Of a DNA stretch of 64,000 nt, positions 32,855 through 44,239 are shown piece by piece. Position 1 is the first letter of the stretch; the number at the start of each line of letters is the position of its first letter. Origin of the DNA: Macrothele yani (lineage: Eukaryota; Arthropoda; Arachnida; Araneae; Macrothelidae); the NCBI GenBank assembly GCA_039090855.1, contig CM077006.1, positions 45,889,336-45,953,335 on the forward strand. Direction: 5' to 3'. The notes under the pieces were generated by a model that was not told the origin of the DNA, ran no database searches, and saw only the letters and a list, made by a program, of their open reading frames with translations. Made by a program: the position numbers and the translations under genes.

Positions 32855-33229
32855 CGTCACCGAGGGAGAGGAAGCAGAACGCTAGGCACTATATGGAAAT
32901 TCGTGAAATCAGCATTGTTTGAATTTGCCACAAGTACTTTCTTCTGAAATAAGCTCACGTGGAGTGCTGAAGGCAGGTTCCTGAACACTGAATCTGTAGA
33001 TGCATCTGTTAATAACAATGCCCGGACTCAAAGAAAAGAACTGGAATGGAATCATGTCTTATAAAGAAGAAGAGATATCCTTCTAAGAAGACATGCTACC
33101 AAATCGGCGTTTTCAGAGACATTCTGTAAAAAGAAAAGATAAACTCTTAATAAGCCATAAGACAATACTCAAGTGAAAAAATACTTAAATTGAAAGTTAC
33201 GTGATGTATTCTAGCAACACTCAAATAAA
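32855..33229 (+). other. Candidate terminal exon with poly(A) signal
   Basis: TTGTTTTATTTTCAG ends at 32854, a good acceptor. Read in phase 1, as the CBM14 exons require, it gives SPRERKQNARHYMEIREISI and V-stop. AATAAA occurs at 33224-33229 followed by a T-rich stretch, as in a 3' end. It could end the CBM14 gene. Codon content alone cannot prove it; chance is a serious alternative. Confidence 0.22.
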
Positions 33230-33512
33230 GTTTTTATTGCTTATAAAATATGAAAAATGGTTTCATTTTCAGAAATAAAAGAGAACCAACATTTACAAGG
33301 TGTATTGGAAAAGTTCTGGAACTGTATTCATAAAAACTTATTACCATTTAATTTTCAAAGGACATTTCTCAACTCGGTTCATTTTGGGGAAATAATTGTT
33401 ACCTTTCTTAGAATCCACATCTTTTTACCCCGGAGCGGTAGTTCTTCCAATTGAATTACGTCGGCAGGCTTTTCGCTGTTTCACTGTCCATTTGACTCGT
33501 GCGCACGGTGTA

Positions 33513-34833
33513 CAGGGTGTTCACAATGTCTTGTTACCCCACCCCCGTGTAATAAGAAATGTAAGTGGGCTATGTATTTGTTGTATGATGTATATGTTGA
33601 GTTATATGTTGAGGCATCCTTAAACATCCATTGGATCCGTTTAGGCTCCGTCATTCTCGTGACAGAGAATAAATTTTACGCCATGTTCTGTGGGACATTT
33701 TCCGAAGCAGTTGCGGGGTGATACGAGAAAAAGCACGTCTCACTGCTTGTTTAAGTTCATGAGTGGTTTGGTAGCGCTGCTGTGCAACAACCTCCTTTAT
33801 GAAACCCCAAAGGGCATTATCACACGTTGAGAGATCTGGGCTTCAAGGTGGCCATTCAAGTGGAGCGGGCAGCACTGCCGAACCTCGGCCGATCCAACGA
33901 TCCCGAAAGACCTCACCAAGGTATTTCCGAACATCGATTGCGTAATGGGCGGGTGCCCCATTCTGTTGGAACCATACGTCATTCAGAATGCCAAGATTTC
34001 CAAGTTGTGGCACAAACCAGGTTTGCAGCTGTCCAGATAAGTTGTCTGATTCACCGGACCATCAAAGAAATACGGTCCAAACAGATGTCGACTATACATT
34101 GCAGCCCATATCATGACATTCGGAGGATGATGTTCCAATTCTTCGACATAATGTGGGTTTTCCTTGGACCAGAACACAACATTCCGTGATCGGCAGCTGC
34201 GGTATATCTCACATTCATCACTGAAAATGACCTTTCCACGTTTTGGGATTGTGGCAAATGTTTGAAGCATCCTTGCACATGCATCCCGTCTGCGGTTTAA
34301 ATCGATGTCTGATAACTCCTGAACGAACATCGGGCGATATGCGAGCAAATTCAGGTCATTCTTCATGTGCTTATGCAGTGTCGATCGTGGTATTCCAAGC
34401 TCCACTGATTGTTTGCGTAGCGACTTCGTCGGTGACCTGATAGCTGATTCCTCGACCAATTGACACTGTTGAACTCTGGTTGATGGTCTTCCTGTTCGTG
34501 GTTTATCCTTGATGTTGCCTGCTTCGAAGAGTTTATGTTGCCACCGCAGAACAGTCTGTTTTGGAGGGACCTCTTTGTCGAATCGTTGTTGGAAATTGGC
34601 ACGCACGTCAGGCATTGTCTTCCCTGTGTGTGGACGTTCGTGTACCCAGACACTGACAACAATCCGCTATTCCAGGGTGTATTCGCTGGTATCACACATG
34701 GTTCCGGTACCTAATCTGTAAATAAACACAATACAGACCATAACTCAACATATATATCATACAACAGATACATAGCTCACTTACATTTCTTATTACGGGG
34801 GGGGGGGGGTAACAAGACATTGTGGCCACCCTG
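33513..34833 (-). mobile_element. DDE_3 (Mariner-like) transposon I, 1321 bp, TA-flanked
   Basis: TIRs of about 85 bp: CAGGGTGTTCACAATGTCTT... on the left, inverted ...AAGACATTGTGGCCACCCTG on the right, each with TA outside (33511-33512, 34834-34835). The arms include GTAATAAGAAATGTAAGTG and TTGTTGTATGAT. The right arm has an extended G-run. Confidence 0.92.
33610..34699 (-). pseudogene. Transposase with DUF4817-type HTH and DDE_3 core
   Basis: From ATG 34699: MCDTSEYTLE, a TAG stop, RIVVSVWVH, then KEVPPKQTVLRWQHKLFEAG and KDKPRTGRPSTR (helix-turn-helix). The catalytic domain follows: FSDECEIYRSCRSRNVVFWS (first Asp), HHPPNVMIWAAMYSRHLFGP, FDGPVNQTTYLDS. A frameshift at about 34000 leads to WFQQNGAPAHYAIDVRKYLG, where the second Asp is Asn (QQNGAPAH, the normal residue in this family), then EWPP, SPDLSTCDNALWGFIKEVV (third acidic position) and the C-terminal helix region. 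The long open part is 210 residues. Broken by a stop and a frameshift. Confidence 0.85.
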
Positions 34834-35182
34834 TATGATAGTCGGGTGTTACAACTCCATATAGAGTTAACAGTTAGAAAAATGGATCGCTAATGTCATA
34901 GATCGCCAGGTGATGGTATGCAGGAGTTGTGAGCCGAGTGTTTACCCTAATCATCATAGGAATACATAGCGTTTATGATTTCTTCAACTCTAAATCTGTG
35001 TTTATCATTAGTATTTTCTATTAATTACGTTGTGTAGTTGTGTGGTATTGAAATTCTAGAAACGTTGAAGTTTCTCTACAGAAGTTAATGCATGTCAACA
35101 CCTTTTTAATTTAGAAGGAGACTAAAATTTATAGTGCAGCTGTGTGTCGGACTATGATCAGTTCAGTTCTTACGTTTTTAAA

Positions 35183-35319
35183 ATGGGGCGAAAGCTTTTT
35201 GTATCGAACTATCGGACAGATTATTCGACATGTAAGGAACGTGCATCAACTTTTAAAGTCCCAACAGATGTAAAACAATCACTAATTTTTCCTTTTGATA
35301 TCAACAGAACTTTGGCAGT
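35183..35319 (+). CDS. THAP-like first exon, degenerate
   Basis: From ATG 35183: MGRKLFVSNYRTDYSTCKER then ASTFKVPTDVKQSLIFPFDI, running to a consensus donor GTAAGT at 35320. It follows the THAP N-terminal pattern (MGR.CFVPNC..GY...K...FK.P.D) but both expected cysteines are replaced (Leu and Tyr). It looks like the first exon of a THAP transposase or host gene that has lost zinc binding. No downstream exon was recognised. Confidence 0.4.
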
Positions 35320-35794
35320 GTAAGTTGGTTTACGTTATGCATGCCCGCCGCCATTTTTATATCTACAAATGGCATCCCGCATGAGACGATAGCAATCGCG
35401 CATAGATAAACATTTCGGTTTTTTTTTCTAATTATAAAAACGCTATTTTACGATGGTAAAAACTATTGACGGCCACTTCAAACTTGGTTTTCTACATATG
35501 AAAATGAAATTACCCTACATAAAGGTATGGAACAAGAAATGCAATGCGTGCCGACTAATCAATGCGATTATAAAACATAAATATGCATATATGTCGCCAT
35601 AATTTACGACATCCCACCTGATAGACACAAAAGTGTATGTTTACAAAGCGTTTTAGGTTTTGTTCTTTTCAATTCCAAGCAAAACAGCATTCTTAAAACA
35701 CGAATACTTCTGCCTCTTTCTCCCATAAGAAAACATAGGTTATGTCCATTCATCGGCCCATACGTTGGTCGCGCCATCTGGTGACAAGCGACAT

Positions 35795-36238
35795 TAACTG
35801 GCGATTTGGGTATTTGCCATTTTTTTTGTAGGACTTCCGTCTACAGTGAGAGTTTAGGTCCCAGCCACCTACAGCGAGATCGCCTTTTGGGCAGGACTCT
35901 GGAACGGAAGGAATGAGAGCAAGTCTAGCGACTTTGACAGAACAGTTTGTAGTGAGATTAGAGTACAGTAGATGGCGCCACCGTACAAGTACGATATTGC
36001 ACATAGAGGGGTGAGAGGATTTCAGGGGGGGGGGTATAGGAAAGGATACCCATTTAACCAGTGGGTCCAGCCTGGGGGCCGTCACTTAACGTGCTCGTCC
36101 GATGCACGGCAGATATTCAGCGATTGTTAGCAAATCACACCATCTCTGAAAGATCAGCCCAGGTTCGAACCTGAGGACCTTGCATCGATAGTGTGAACTG
36201 CTAACCACTAAGCCATCCGCGGCTCTAACTGGCGATTT
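35795..36238 (-). mobile_element. SINE family C (tRNA-derived, 418 bp) with 13-bp target duplication
   Basis: TAACTGGCGATTT flanks it exactly (35795-35807 and 36226-36238). The minus-strand head at 36223 reads GCCGCGGATGGCTTAGTGGT TAGCAG, B box AGGTTCGAACC, then a long unrelated body with GTGCATCGGACGAGCACG near 36100. It has no long A tail. Unusually long for a SINE, so it may be a composite. Confidence 0.88.
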
Positions 36239-36547
36239 TTGTCACCGCCTTCTATATATACAGTACACTGCTTGCCCAGTCGAGCTCGTTTCAGTGCTAA
36301 GGCGTGATGACGATCGTTCAGCCATTGGCCGTGAGCGGCACTAGATACGTTCTGATGTGCAGAAGATAATCATAAGCTTGTTTGCATTTCAAATTATTAT
36401 TGTTTTGAAATGAAAACACGTTCACACGGAAGCGTTATTTTCTCATTTGTTTAGGTGTCATTCTGTAAATTCAAATTTTCCCTCCATTGAGAGTTCGCTT
36501 AGGAAAACCTAGTTTCCAGTCAGCGTCTTTAATAATCCGTTTTGGAT

Positions 36548-36993
36548 TTAAGGTGGACGTCAAGTAATTTTGATTCCTATACTTCTAATGGAAAAACTTC
36601 TGTACACATTTTCTTCACAATTAAGGCGTTCCCAAGGATGAACCTTTGAACATCGATTAAAATAACTTCATATTATAACCTAGAATACTTAATATTTTCT
36701 AAAACATAACCATAATTATATTAAAAATCAATAATTTTTTCTTTGGTGGTGTTGAAACCAGAAAAAAGATGGCGCAACCTGTACTTTGATGACGTCAGTA
36801 GACAAACAAATGTTGGATTGCATAATTATGGTTATGTTTTAGAAAATATTAAGTATTCTGAGTTATAAAATGAAGCTATTTCAATCGATGTTCAAATTTT
36901 CATCCTTCGAAACGCATTAATTGTGAAGAAAATGTGTACAGAAGTATTTCCATTGGAAGTACAGGAAGCAAAATTACTTGATGTCCACCTTAA
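36548..36993. mobile_element. piggyBac-like MITE with TTAA target site
   Basis: TTAA at 36548-36551 and 36990-36993 flanks a 438-bp palindrome with arms of about 180 bp beginning GGTGGACGTCAAGTAATTTT and ending with its near-exact complement. The 90-bp centre has no frame. TTAA duplication is the hallmark of piggyBac elements. The terminal bases differ from the usual CCY start, so family assignment is tentative. Confidence 0.8.
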
Positions 36994-37546
36994 AACAAAT
37001 TATATGCAACGAATTATCTCAGCATTTTGTTACACAGCTAGCACAGCTGACGAGATTTAAATAGAAATATAGCAAAGGAGAATTACATTAAATAAGTTAA
37101 GATTTGAGTTCAGTTTATTCAGGTCGTATTTATAAACGATCGATGACTACCAACGATAGTTACCTGTGATCGACGAATGCCAACGATAGTTTCCTGCGAT
37201 CGACGAATGCCAACGATAATTAATTGACTTGTGGACATTGATAAGCACTATACAGTCGTTTTTTTCTTCTACAACAACTAATCCAATATTTTCATCACAT
37301 CGAAAGAGCGATCGACAAGTAATAACGTCATTTTTAAATGAAACACAAAGTCAGTGTTATTACACGCATACAGGCGTCTGATAAGCACAATGTCAAAAAA
37401 TATGACTTAATAGTCACTCATAGCATTCTTACAAACCATTTTTTTATATAAAAAGTTAATGATTATTTGTCGTTTGTCTGACGGCCATAAAGATTTAATG
37501 CAACTATTAAGCAAGTTAGGAGACAGAAGCTGAGTGAAGCAATATA
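36994..37546. other. No gene; three short direct repeats
   Basis: CGATGACTACCAACGATAGT + TACCTGTGATCGACGAATGC recurs about every 31 bp at 37140-37215. Otherwise AT-rich without features. Confidence 0.5.
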
Positions 37547-38765
37547 CACTGAGTGGCCACTTATTATAACCACCCCCTCAGTACTTCGTTGGGCCACTTT
37601 TGCCTTTAATACTGCGTCGATTCTTCGTGGCATGGACTTCACGAGATGTTGATAAGTAGTTTGTGGAATCTGAGACCATGCTTGATGAATAGCATTTTCC
37701 AGGAGTGTGAGATTGTAGCGTGCTGTATCCAGCTGTTTGATGGCTTGTTCAACTTCATTCCCACAAATTCGCAATGGGGTTGAGATCTGGAGATTGTGGG
37801 GGCCACCTAAGCAAAGTAAACTCTCCGGCATGTTCCTGAAACCAATCCTGTACAATACGAGCACTATGGCAGGACGCATTATCTTGTTGAAAGGAGCCAT
37901 CGCCATTGGGATAAACCATCCGCATGACAGGATGCACTTGGTCCGCAACGATGTTTAGATATGATAATCCAGTCAGACGTTGATCAACACGAATTAAAGG
38001 GACCAAAGCATGCCTGGAAAACATTCCCCAAACCATAACGTTGCCTCCACCAGCTTGAAGGGTTGTAGCAATGCATTTGGGGTCCATGCCTTCGTGCTGT
38101 TTCCGCCAAATTCTCACTCGGCCATCGGCATGGTGCAACTGAAAACGTGATGCATCGGACCACATAATATGTTTCCTATTATCGACTGTCCAATCCTTGT
38201 GCTCCTGTGTGAACTGGAGACGTTTTCTCTTGTTAACTGCAGACAGCAAAGGTGTTCGAACAGGCCTTCGGCTGCCATATCCCATTCGATGCAGTGTACG
38301 GCAAACAGTGCGTGCAGAGATCATTTGAGGGGATCCTTGATTAAGATGGTCTGTAATTTGCTGCACTGTTGCCTTCCCGTTGTCTGTTACCAGTCTAGAC
38401 ACTCTCCGTTCCGTCCGAGCAGTCACTAGTCGATGACGACCACACGTTGCACGTAGAGACCCAATGTTTTGGCTGACAGTCCAGTCTTTACACACTTAAC
38501 AACAGCTGCTCTGGAACATTTCACGAACGCGGCGGTTTCGGTGACACTCGCTCCATGGCTCCGAGCTCCTACAATCATCCCACGTTGAAAGTCCGTCAAA
38601 TCGCATTTTTTACCCATCTCGTTACCCAAAAATCACTTCTACTACTGTCGCAAGCACTAAGCTTTCCCTTTTTATACTAGACTCGCTCTCTGGCGGCAAC
38701 AGAATGCAGCCATAGCTTATTTGCTTAAAATTATCAGGTGGTCATAATAAAGTGGCCACTCAGTG
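37547..38765 (-). mobile_element. Tc1-like element J, 1219 bp, TA-flanked
   Basis: TIRs CACTGAGTGGCCACTTATTA(TAACCACC) and inverted GGTGGTCATAATAAAGTGGC(CACTCAGTG), each next to TA. One of the best preserved transposons here. Confidence 0.95.
37578..38629 (-). pseudogene. Tc1 transposase J, near-complete, catalytic Glu lost
   Basis: It starts at 38629, MGNEMGKKCDLTDFQRGMIV, then HTH VTETAAFVKCSRAAVVKCVK. A frameshift near 38460 joins to ATCGRHRLVTARTERRVSRL and the second HTH region VCRTLHRMGYGSRRPVRTP. The core has IMWSDASRFQLHHADGRVRI (first Asp), VMVWGMFSRHALVPLIRVD, SFQQDNASCHSARIVQDWFQ (second Asp). The third catalytic residue is changed: SPDLNPIANLWE has GCG (Ala) where the family has Glu. 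A stop follows (LWE-stop near 37755) and the C terminus needs another frame (KSMPRRIDAVLK...GPTKY, stop 37578-37580). It belongs to the DD34E Tc1 family. Confidence 0.92.
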
Positions 38766-38995
38766 TATATACCAAAATCAGTTTCTATTGCTGGGATGAA
38801 CAAAATAGATCGTTCCCAAACGAAACAGAAGAATAATGTCTGAAGAAACCACAGGAAAATGAGTTTCCAACCTTTCAATGAACTTTGTGGAGAGTAGAAA
38901 ACCTAGTTATTATAATTTAAATTATCTAAACAGTTAAAATAAAATTACTGATGTTAAATTATGCAGGTAAACAAAATACGAAAGAAGACAACTAA

Positions 38996-39366
38996 GCCGC
39001 GCGGTGGTCTAAGCGATTTTCTTTTTTTTTTTTTTTTTTTGGGTTGGAGGTTTAACGAGCACCATGAACAACTCAATGGCCCGTCCCTAATTTAGGGTCA
39101 CTGGTTCCAGGGAAGGGAGAGAGCCAGTGCCGTAAGACAAACACAACATTCATGCCTCACCAGGATTCGAACCCGAACCCCTTTCGGACGAATGATCAGA
39201 GGCCATCGCTTAGACCACTGCGCCACCGGGCGGCCTGGTGAGGCATGGATGTTGTGTTTGTCTTACGGCACTGGCTGTCTCCATTCCCCGGAAACAGTGG
39301 CTCTAAGTTTGGGACGGGCGACTACTTATATCCCACTGAGTTGCTCACAGTGGTCGTTAAAGTCAA

Positions 39367-39398
<32 letters not shown>

Positions 39399-39404
39399 AA
39401 AAAA
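38996..39404. mobile_element. Facing pair of SINE family A copies
   Basis: A minus-strand near-full copy (T-run 39017-39040 to head at 39234, GGCGGC) is followed at once by a plus-strand 5'-truncated copy (GGTGAGGCATGGATGTTGTG, 39236, to an A/G tail ending 39404). A short head-like piece, GCCGCGCGGTGGTCTAAGCG, precedes the pair at 38996. It reads as one SINE inserted into an older plus copy with loss of the middle. The facing arms could form a long hairpin. Confidence 0.8.
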
Positions 39405-39739
39405 GAGCTCAACTAATGTTGAAACGCCAGTTTGCGGGCATTTAGGTCATAACCGGAAAACAACGTTTGAGCACGATTGGGCAGGCAGTGCATATATAGA
39501 AGGCGGTGTTTTTGCTTCCAGAGTCGCCCCACCTGACTAACATACACAGTGCGCATGCGTGACATCATGTAATACGTCACAGAATATAATTAACAGGTGC
39601 CAGATGTGGCCAATACGGGGATGGTGAGCCACTGTAAAGCCCTCATATGTATATATAAGAGCTCTTTATACAGTTTCCTGTGATTGATTAGAATTTTAAT
39701 TTTAATATCTTTTACTACAACGTTTTTACTTAATAAATA

Positions 39740-39800
39740 GTCGTCCCGATGGAGCAATGGTCTAAGCGCTGGCTTATGACCATTCGTCCGAGAAGTTCCC
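39740..39800 (+). mobile_element. SINE family A head fragment, diverged
   Basis: GTCGTCCCGATGGAGCAATG, then GTCTAAGCGCTGGC and CCATTCGTCCGAGAAG follow the head of family A with about 75-80 percent agreement. The body and tail are absent. A second A-box-like stretch on the minus strand near 39985-40015 (TGGCTCAGTGGTTAAAACGC) may be another SINE remnant. Confidence 0.6.
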
Positions 39801-40524
39801 GCTTTATTTTTAAACTTGTGTTTTTCAGATTTTCGGTTGTCAGTAATTCAGTTTTTTTTTTTTTTGTTTTTTTTTTCAGGAAAGTCCGTTTCAAGTTTCT
39901 CCGTATTTAGACAGAAAGTTCACAAAATCCAACCCGCTGAATATTTCAAGGATTCTCTCGCGTTAGGGCCAAGTCGTTTGGGTTGAAGCCGCGCGTTTTA
40001 ACCACTGAGCCAGAAAGTCACGGGAAGCAGATTCACGTTCAAGGAGAAACTAATTTAGCGATGATGATTCTTTTCATTAATGCGACTGATTTAGTCACTT
40101 TATTTTCTATTAGAGCTCATTATTATTTTGAATACGTTCGTAACCATTTTATTTTTTCTGTAGGAGGTCTTGTTGCAAATTACGTATTGTTTTTATCGTG
40201 ATTTTTTGAAGCAGCAGAATGATTCGGAGTTTGAAATCTTTTTTTCAATTCACAATAACTCTCAATTACCATTAAGAGAAGGTTCAATGTACTGTTTTGT
40301 AATATTATTTCACAAAACTTCTAAATATAAAATTTACTCTTGACAGCTACAGTGATTAAGTCTGTCGAGTCTTTAAGACAAAGCTATATATATATTGTAT
40401 ATAGCTTTTGTCTTATGGATTCCACAGACTGATACATAGACATCGTACAATCACCTGTACAAAAAAACTAAGTACTTGGTTTCTTACGGGAACATACGGT
40501 AAAATATTTACGGTAACACGAAAT
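39801..40524. other. No gene; small imperfect palindrome
   Basis: An inverted repeat at about 40360-40430 (AAGACAAAGCTATATA facing TATATAGCTTTTGTCTT, with AGTCTGT outer matches). The frame 39983-40201 has no recognisable domain. Confidence 0.45.
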
Positions 40525-40530
40525 ACACAG

Positions 40531-41784
40531 TCGAGTCATGGGAGTGGTTCATTTCGTCGACAATCACTTCGTCGACAACTCATTTCGTCGACGCCACTTC
40601 GTCGACAATCATTTTGTCGACAAGTACATTTCGTCGACACTCACTTCGTCGACACTATACAGTATATGCTTTCGTAAAATCTACAGTTTTCAATTTAGAA
40701 CCACCAAATTTGGTATACTATCTCATTGTACTCTTACACCAACTTAGACCACAGACGAAAGGGGTCGGGGCCCGGGAGTGAAGGGGGCCCCATACAACAT
40801 TTTCGTAAAATCTATAGTTTTAAATTTAGAACAACCAAATTTGGTATACTATCTCATTGTACTGTTACACCAACTTAGACCACAGACGGAAGGGGTCGGG
40901 GCCCGGGGTATTCTAACTTAGCTCGCAGATAGGGTATTGGAGTGCAGAATTGTGTTGCAGTTCTTAAGTAAAAAATGGAAATTTTTGAGAAAATTTTGTA
41001 TGAGACTCCCTTTACATCGGGCCTCGACCCCTTCCAAAAACCGTGTACGGTCTAAGTACAATGAGATAGTAAACCAAATTTGGTGGTTCTAAATTGAAAA
41101 CTGTAGATTTTACGAAAATGTTGTTTGGGACCGGGCCCCCTTGACCCTGGGCCCCAACCCCTTCCGTCTGTGGTCTAAGTTGATGTAAGAATACAATGAG
41201 ATAACATACCAAATTTGGTAGTTCTAAATTGAAAACTGTAGATTTTACGAAAATGTTGTATGGGGCCCCCTTCACCCCGGGCCCCGACCCCTTCCGTCTG
41301 TGGTCTAAGTTGGTGTAAGAGTACAATGAGATAGTAAACCAAATTTGGTGGTTCTAAATTGAAAACTGTAGATTTTACGAAAATGTTGTTTGGGACCGGG
41401 CCCCCTTGACACAGGGCCCCGACCCCTTCCGTCTGTGGTCTAAGTTGGTGTAACAGTACAATGAGATAGTATACCAAATTTGGTTGTTCTAAATTTAAAA
41501 CTATAGATTTTACGAAACTGTTGTATGGGGCCCCTTGACCCCGGGCCCCGAACTCTTCCGTCTGTAGTCTAAGTTGGTGTAAGAGTACAATGAGATAGTA
41601 TACCAAATTTGGTGGTTCTAAATTGAAAACTGTAGATTTTACGAAAGCATATACTGTATAGTGTCGACGAAGTGAGTGTCGACGAAATGTACCTGTCGAC
41701 GAAATGATTGTCGACGAAGTGGCGTCGACGAAATGAGTTGTCGACGAAGTGATTGTCGACGAAGTGAACCAGACCGCGAGTCAT
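40531..41784. mobile_element. Foldback element R with GTCGAC-motif TIRs, 8-bp duplication
   Basis: Perfect CGAGTCAT at 40531-40538 and 41777-41784 flanks 1238 bp. The ends are GGGAGTGGTTCATTTCGTCG and inverted ...CGACGAAGTGAACCAGACCG. Each terminal 130-140 bp is a run of TTCGTCGACAA-type motifs in the pattern TTCGTCGAC-AATCAC-TTCGTCGAC-AACTCA. The interior is several copies, in both orientations, of a unit of about 125 bp with CAACCAAATTTGGTATACTA and GGGGTCGGGGCCCGGG. No transposase. An 8-bp duplication fits hAT-type or related transposition. The frames at 40408-40747 and 41012-41784 only read the repeats. Confidence 0.88.
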
Positions 41785-41945
41785 ATTATTGTTACCACCT
41801 CATACTTTTGGCGTCAACAGCGCGTAGCCGAAAAGAGGAACACAAGTTTGTTGTCTGTAGTACGATAGGTTAAACAAATCCTTAAAACCGCCGAATAAAA
41901 CTCAATTTATTTACAATTTTAAAAACCTATTTACATGGCAAGCAC

Positions 41946-41976
41946 TTTCGGGGCTCACAATGGCCCCATTTTCAAG
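41946..41976 (-). ncRNA. Hammerhead-like motif of PLE 1, degenerate
   Basis: Minus strand: CTTGAAAAT, stem II GGGGC...GCCCC (5 pairs, loop CATTGTGA), GAAA, then GTGCTTGCCATG. Aligned with PLE 2 (CTGAAGAT-GGGGA...TCCTC-GAAAG), the core has an extra T and lost its G, so it is probably inactive. Confidence 0.5.
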
Positions 41977-42045
41977 CCCAAAAGCCCCGGAATACACAGA
42001 GGCAGCAACTATATACTATAGTATTCGTGACTTAGGTGATATACG

Positions 42046-44239
42046 TCATAAAATTATACAAGTAATGCCATTTACATCAAGAGAAAAAGGAGTAATTAAA
42101 GTCCAAAAACAAATACTAAATATGTTCAAGTAAGAGTCGCGCCCTCTAGCTGTGTCATGGAGGGAAGCGACCATCCGTCTCCAGGGTCTTGGGATTGAAG
42201 CCGGAAAGTCCGTATTGCAGCAGACATCGTAATATTTAAAAATAAACAGGCTTTCCGAGAGAAAAATAGTATTCCTGTTAACAGAGGAGTTTAAAACTTT
42301 AGCATTTTGCCAGTCCGGTATGTAGCCTTCCTGGTTGACTGCAGTAGTGAGGGCTGTGGTGACGTTTCCACTACGTAGAGCATATTGATGCTCCTTCAGT
42401 CTTATATTTAACGATAGAGGTGTCGAACCGATGTAAACCTTTGAGTCACAGTTTGGGTCTTCTGAGATCAGAGGTATGGAGTAGTTAAACATATTGGTTG
42501 TTAAACATATTGACTTTATCACGGTCTCTATGAACTAGTGAGAAGATATTTCGGGTACAGATTCTAAAGGATAAATTATGTCGTTGATAAACTTTTTTCA
42601 AGTTAGGAACAATATGTGGAATAAAATCCAATTTACCAACAAATTTAGCCAGAGGAGCTTCAGAAACCAAAGTGGTAAATCGTAGTTTAGAAAACTTACT
42701 GAGTGACCTGTGAAAGAGAGAGGCCAGGAATCCAAACTCCCGGGTTAAAGATTGAATCTCATTTAATTCATCAATGCGAATCCTACGGGATGAAGAATGG
42801 TTAAAGGCTCTTTTAATCAAATATCGAAGAGCAGAAGTTTTATGTTCCGGAGCGTGAGCAGAAAGCCAAAGGAATAATACAGGGAATAAACGTAGGTTTT
42901 CTGTAGACTGCGTACTTAAGTTGATTAGAGATTAAATGCCTTGTTAATAAAATATCGAGGAAAGGGAGTTTTCCCTCAACTTCTAGTTCCTGGGTAAAGG
43001 AGATAGTTGGACATTGGGTAGACGGACAATCAGTAAATTGGTTCAAGAGAGACAAAGAATAAGGCCAGAACACCAACATGTCATCCACATACCTTATCAA
43101 AAGTAAAGGTTGGACAGGAAAATTCGCCAGGACTATCTCCTCTACAGACTGCAACAGGATCTCGGCTAAAATGGGAGATAAGGGGGACCCCATAGGGGCA
43201 CCTTCAGTTTGATGAAAAAACGGGTTATTGAATTTAAAATAGGAACGTTTGGCAAGGAGTTTAAGGGCAGATAAGACAGCATCAATTTCAAGTGGGGAGA
43301 CAGAGTTGTCTTCAGATAGTTATTTAAAAAATAATAGAATGGACATAAGACAGGGGTACATTTGGAAATAATGACACTACATCAAGAGATGCCATGATAA
43401 AATTTATTCCAGAAGAGTTAAAAGCCTTAATACGGTCGAGAGCCTGTGTTGTGCTCTTGATAGATACTGAGGAATTCATAATGAGGGGTTTCGAGTATGA
43501 AGCCAAGGCTGCTTCTGATAGACGAGTTGGGCTTGCGTATCCTGAGACCAGCAATCTTAATGGGTGATCCGGTTTATGAGTCTTGAGTTTCCCGAAGGCC
43601 TCAGGTATCCTAGGACCAACAGGAGGTTTCATCTTGGTAGGGATAGATGATGGCAGAAACCCAGAATTTCTTAGTTTAGTGAGATCAGTAATGGTAGCTG
43701 CGGTGGGGTCCGACTTAAGGGCTCGATGTGGGACCGAGTTTATTGCTTGTTTCATTTTATCATGTTAGTCTTTTCGATTCATGATAATAAGCTGGTGAGA
43801 TTTATCTGCGCTTAGTATAGACAGGTTAGGGTTGCGAGCTAGTTCCAGCAACTGATCACGCTCGTACTTCAAAGATTGCTTAACCCTAGTTTGCCCAGAA
43901 CAAGCAGTTGCCAAGTTATAGCGGATAGGTTCCCTTTCGTCCCCTGGTAGAGCACTAATGATCTGTTCAAGCTGAGGTATTAAGTGCATTGGGTTAACCG
44001 AAGGAACTGGAAAAATAAATTTAAAACCTCTGTTTAGGGCAGAGGTTTGGGTATGCGATAGTTGAACAGAACTGAGGTTTAAAAACGAATCCGATGTAGG
44101 TAAGTCATTGGTTGAAGTATCATATTGGCTTGAGAAGTGAACCCGGTTAGGGTTGTGAGCCACTAAAAGGCGAAGTTTATTGATATGTCGTTGTTCAACA
44201 GTATTAAGGTTAGATTGAAGTGAAGTAAAGAATTTCATT
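42046..44239 (-). pseudogene. Penelope-like RT plus GIY-YIG endonuclease, broken
   Basis: The order on the minus strand is as in Penelope-like elements. An N-terminal region (KFFTSLQSNLNTVEQRHINK, SILSADKSHQLIIMNRKD) ends in a stop. RT fingers and palm follow: PRIPEAFGKLKTHKPDHPLR, NFIMASLDVVSLFPNVPL (first metal-binding Asp), GSPLSPILAEILLQSVEE, LLIRYVDDMLVFWP (catalytic YVDD), then KYAVYRKPTF. The linker follows (HIVPNLKKVYQRHNLSFRIC), and the endonuclease VYIGSTPLSLNIRLKEHQYA (YIG and conserved Arg/His), ending EGYIPDWQNAKVL and CCNTDFPASIPRPWRRM. Stops or frameshifts near 43760, 43320, 42840 and 42500 break it. Both catalytic centres are recognisable. Confidence 0.92.

Noticed and set aside
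41012..41606. Overlapping minus-strand frames with HQLRPQTEGVGA repeats
   Set aside because: They read the interior repeats of foldback element R in two phases, with no domain.
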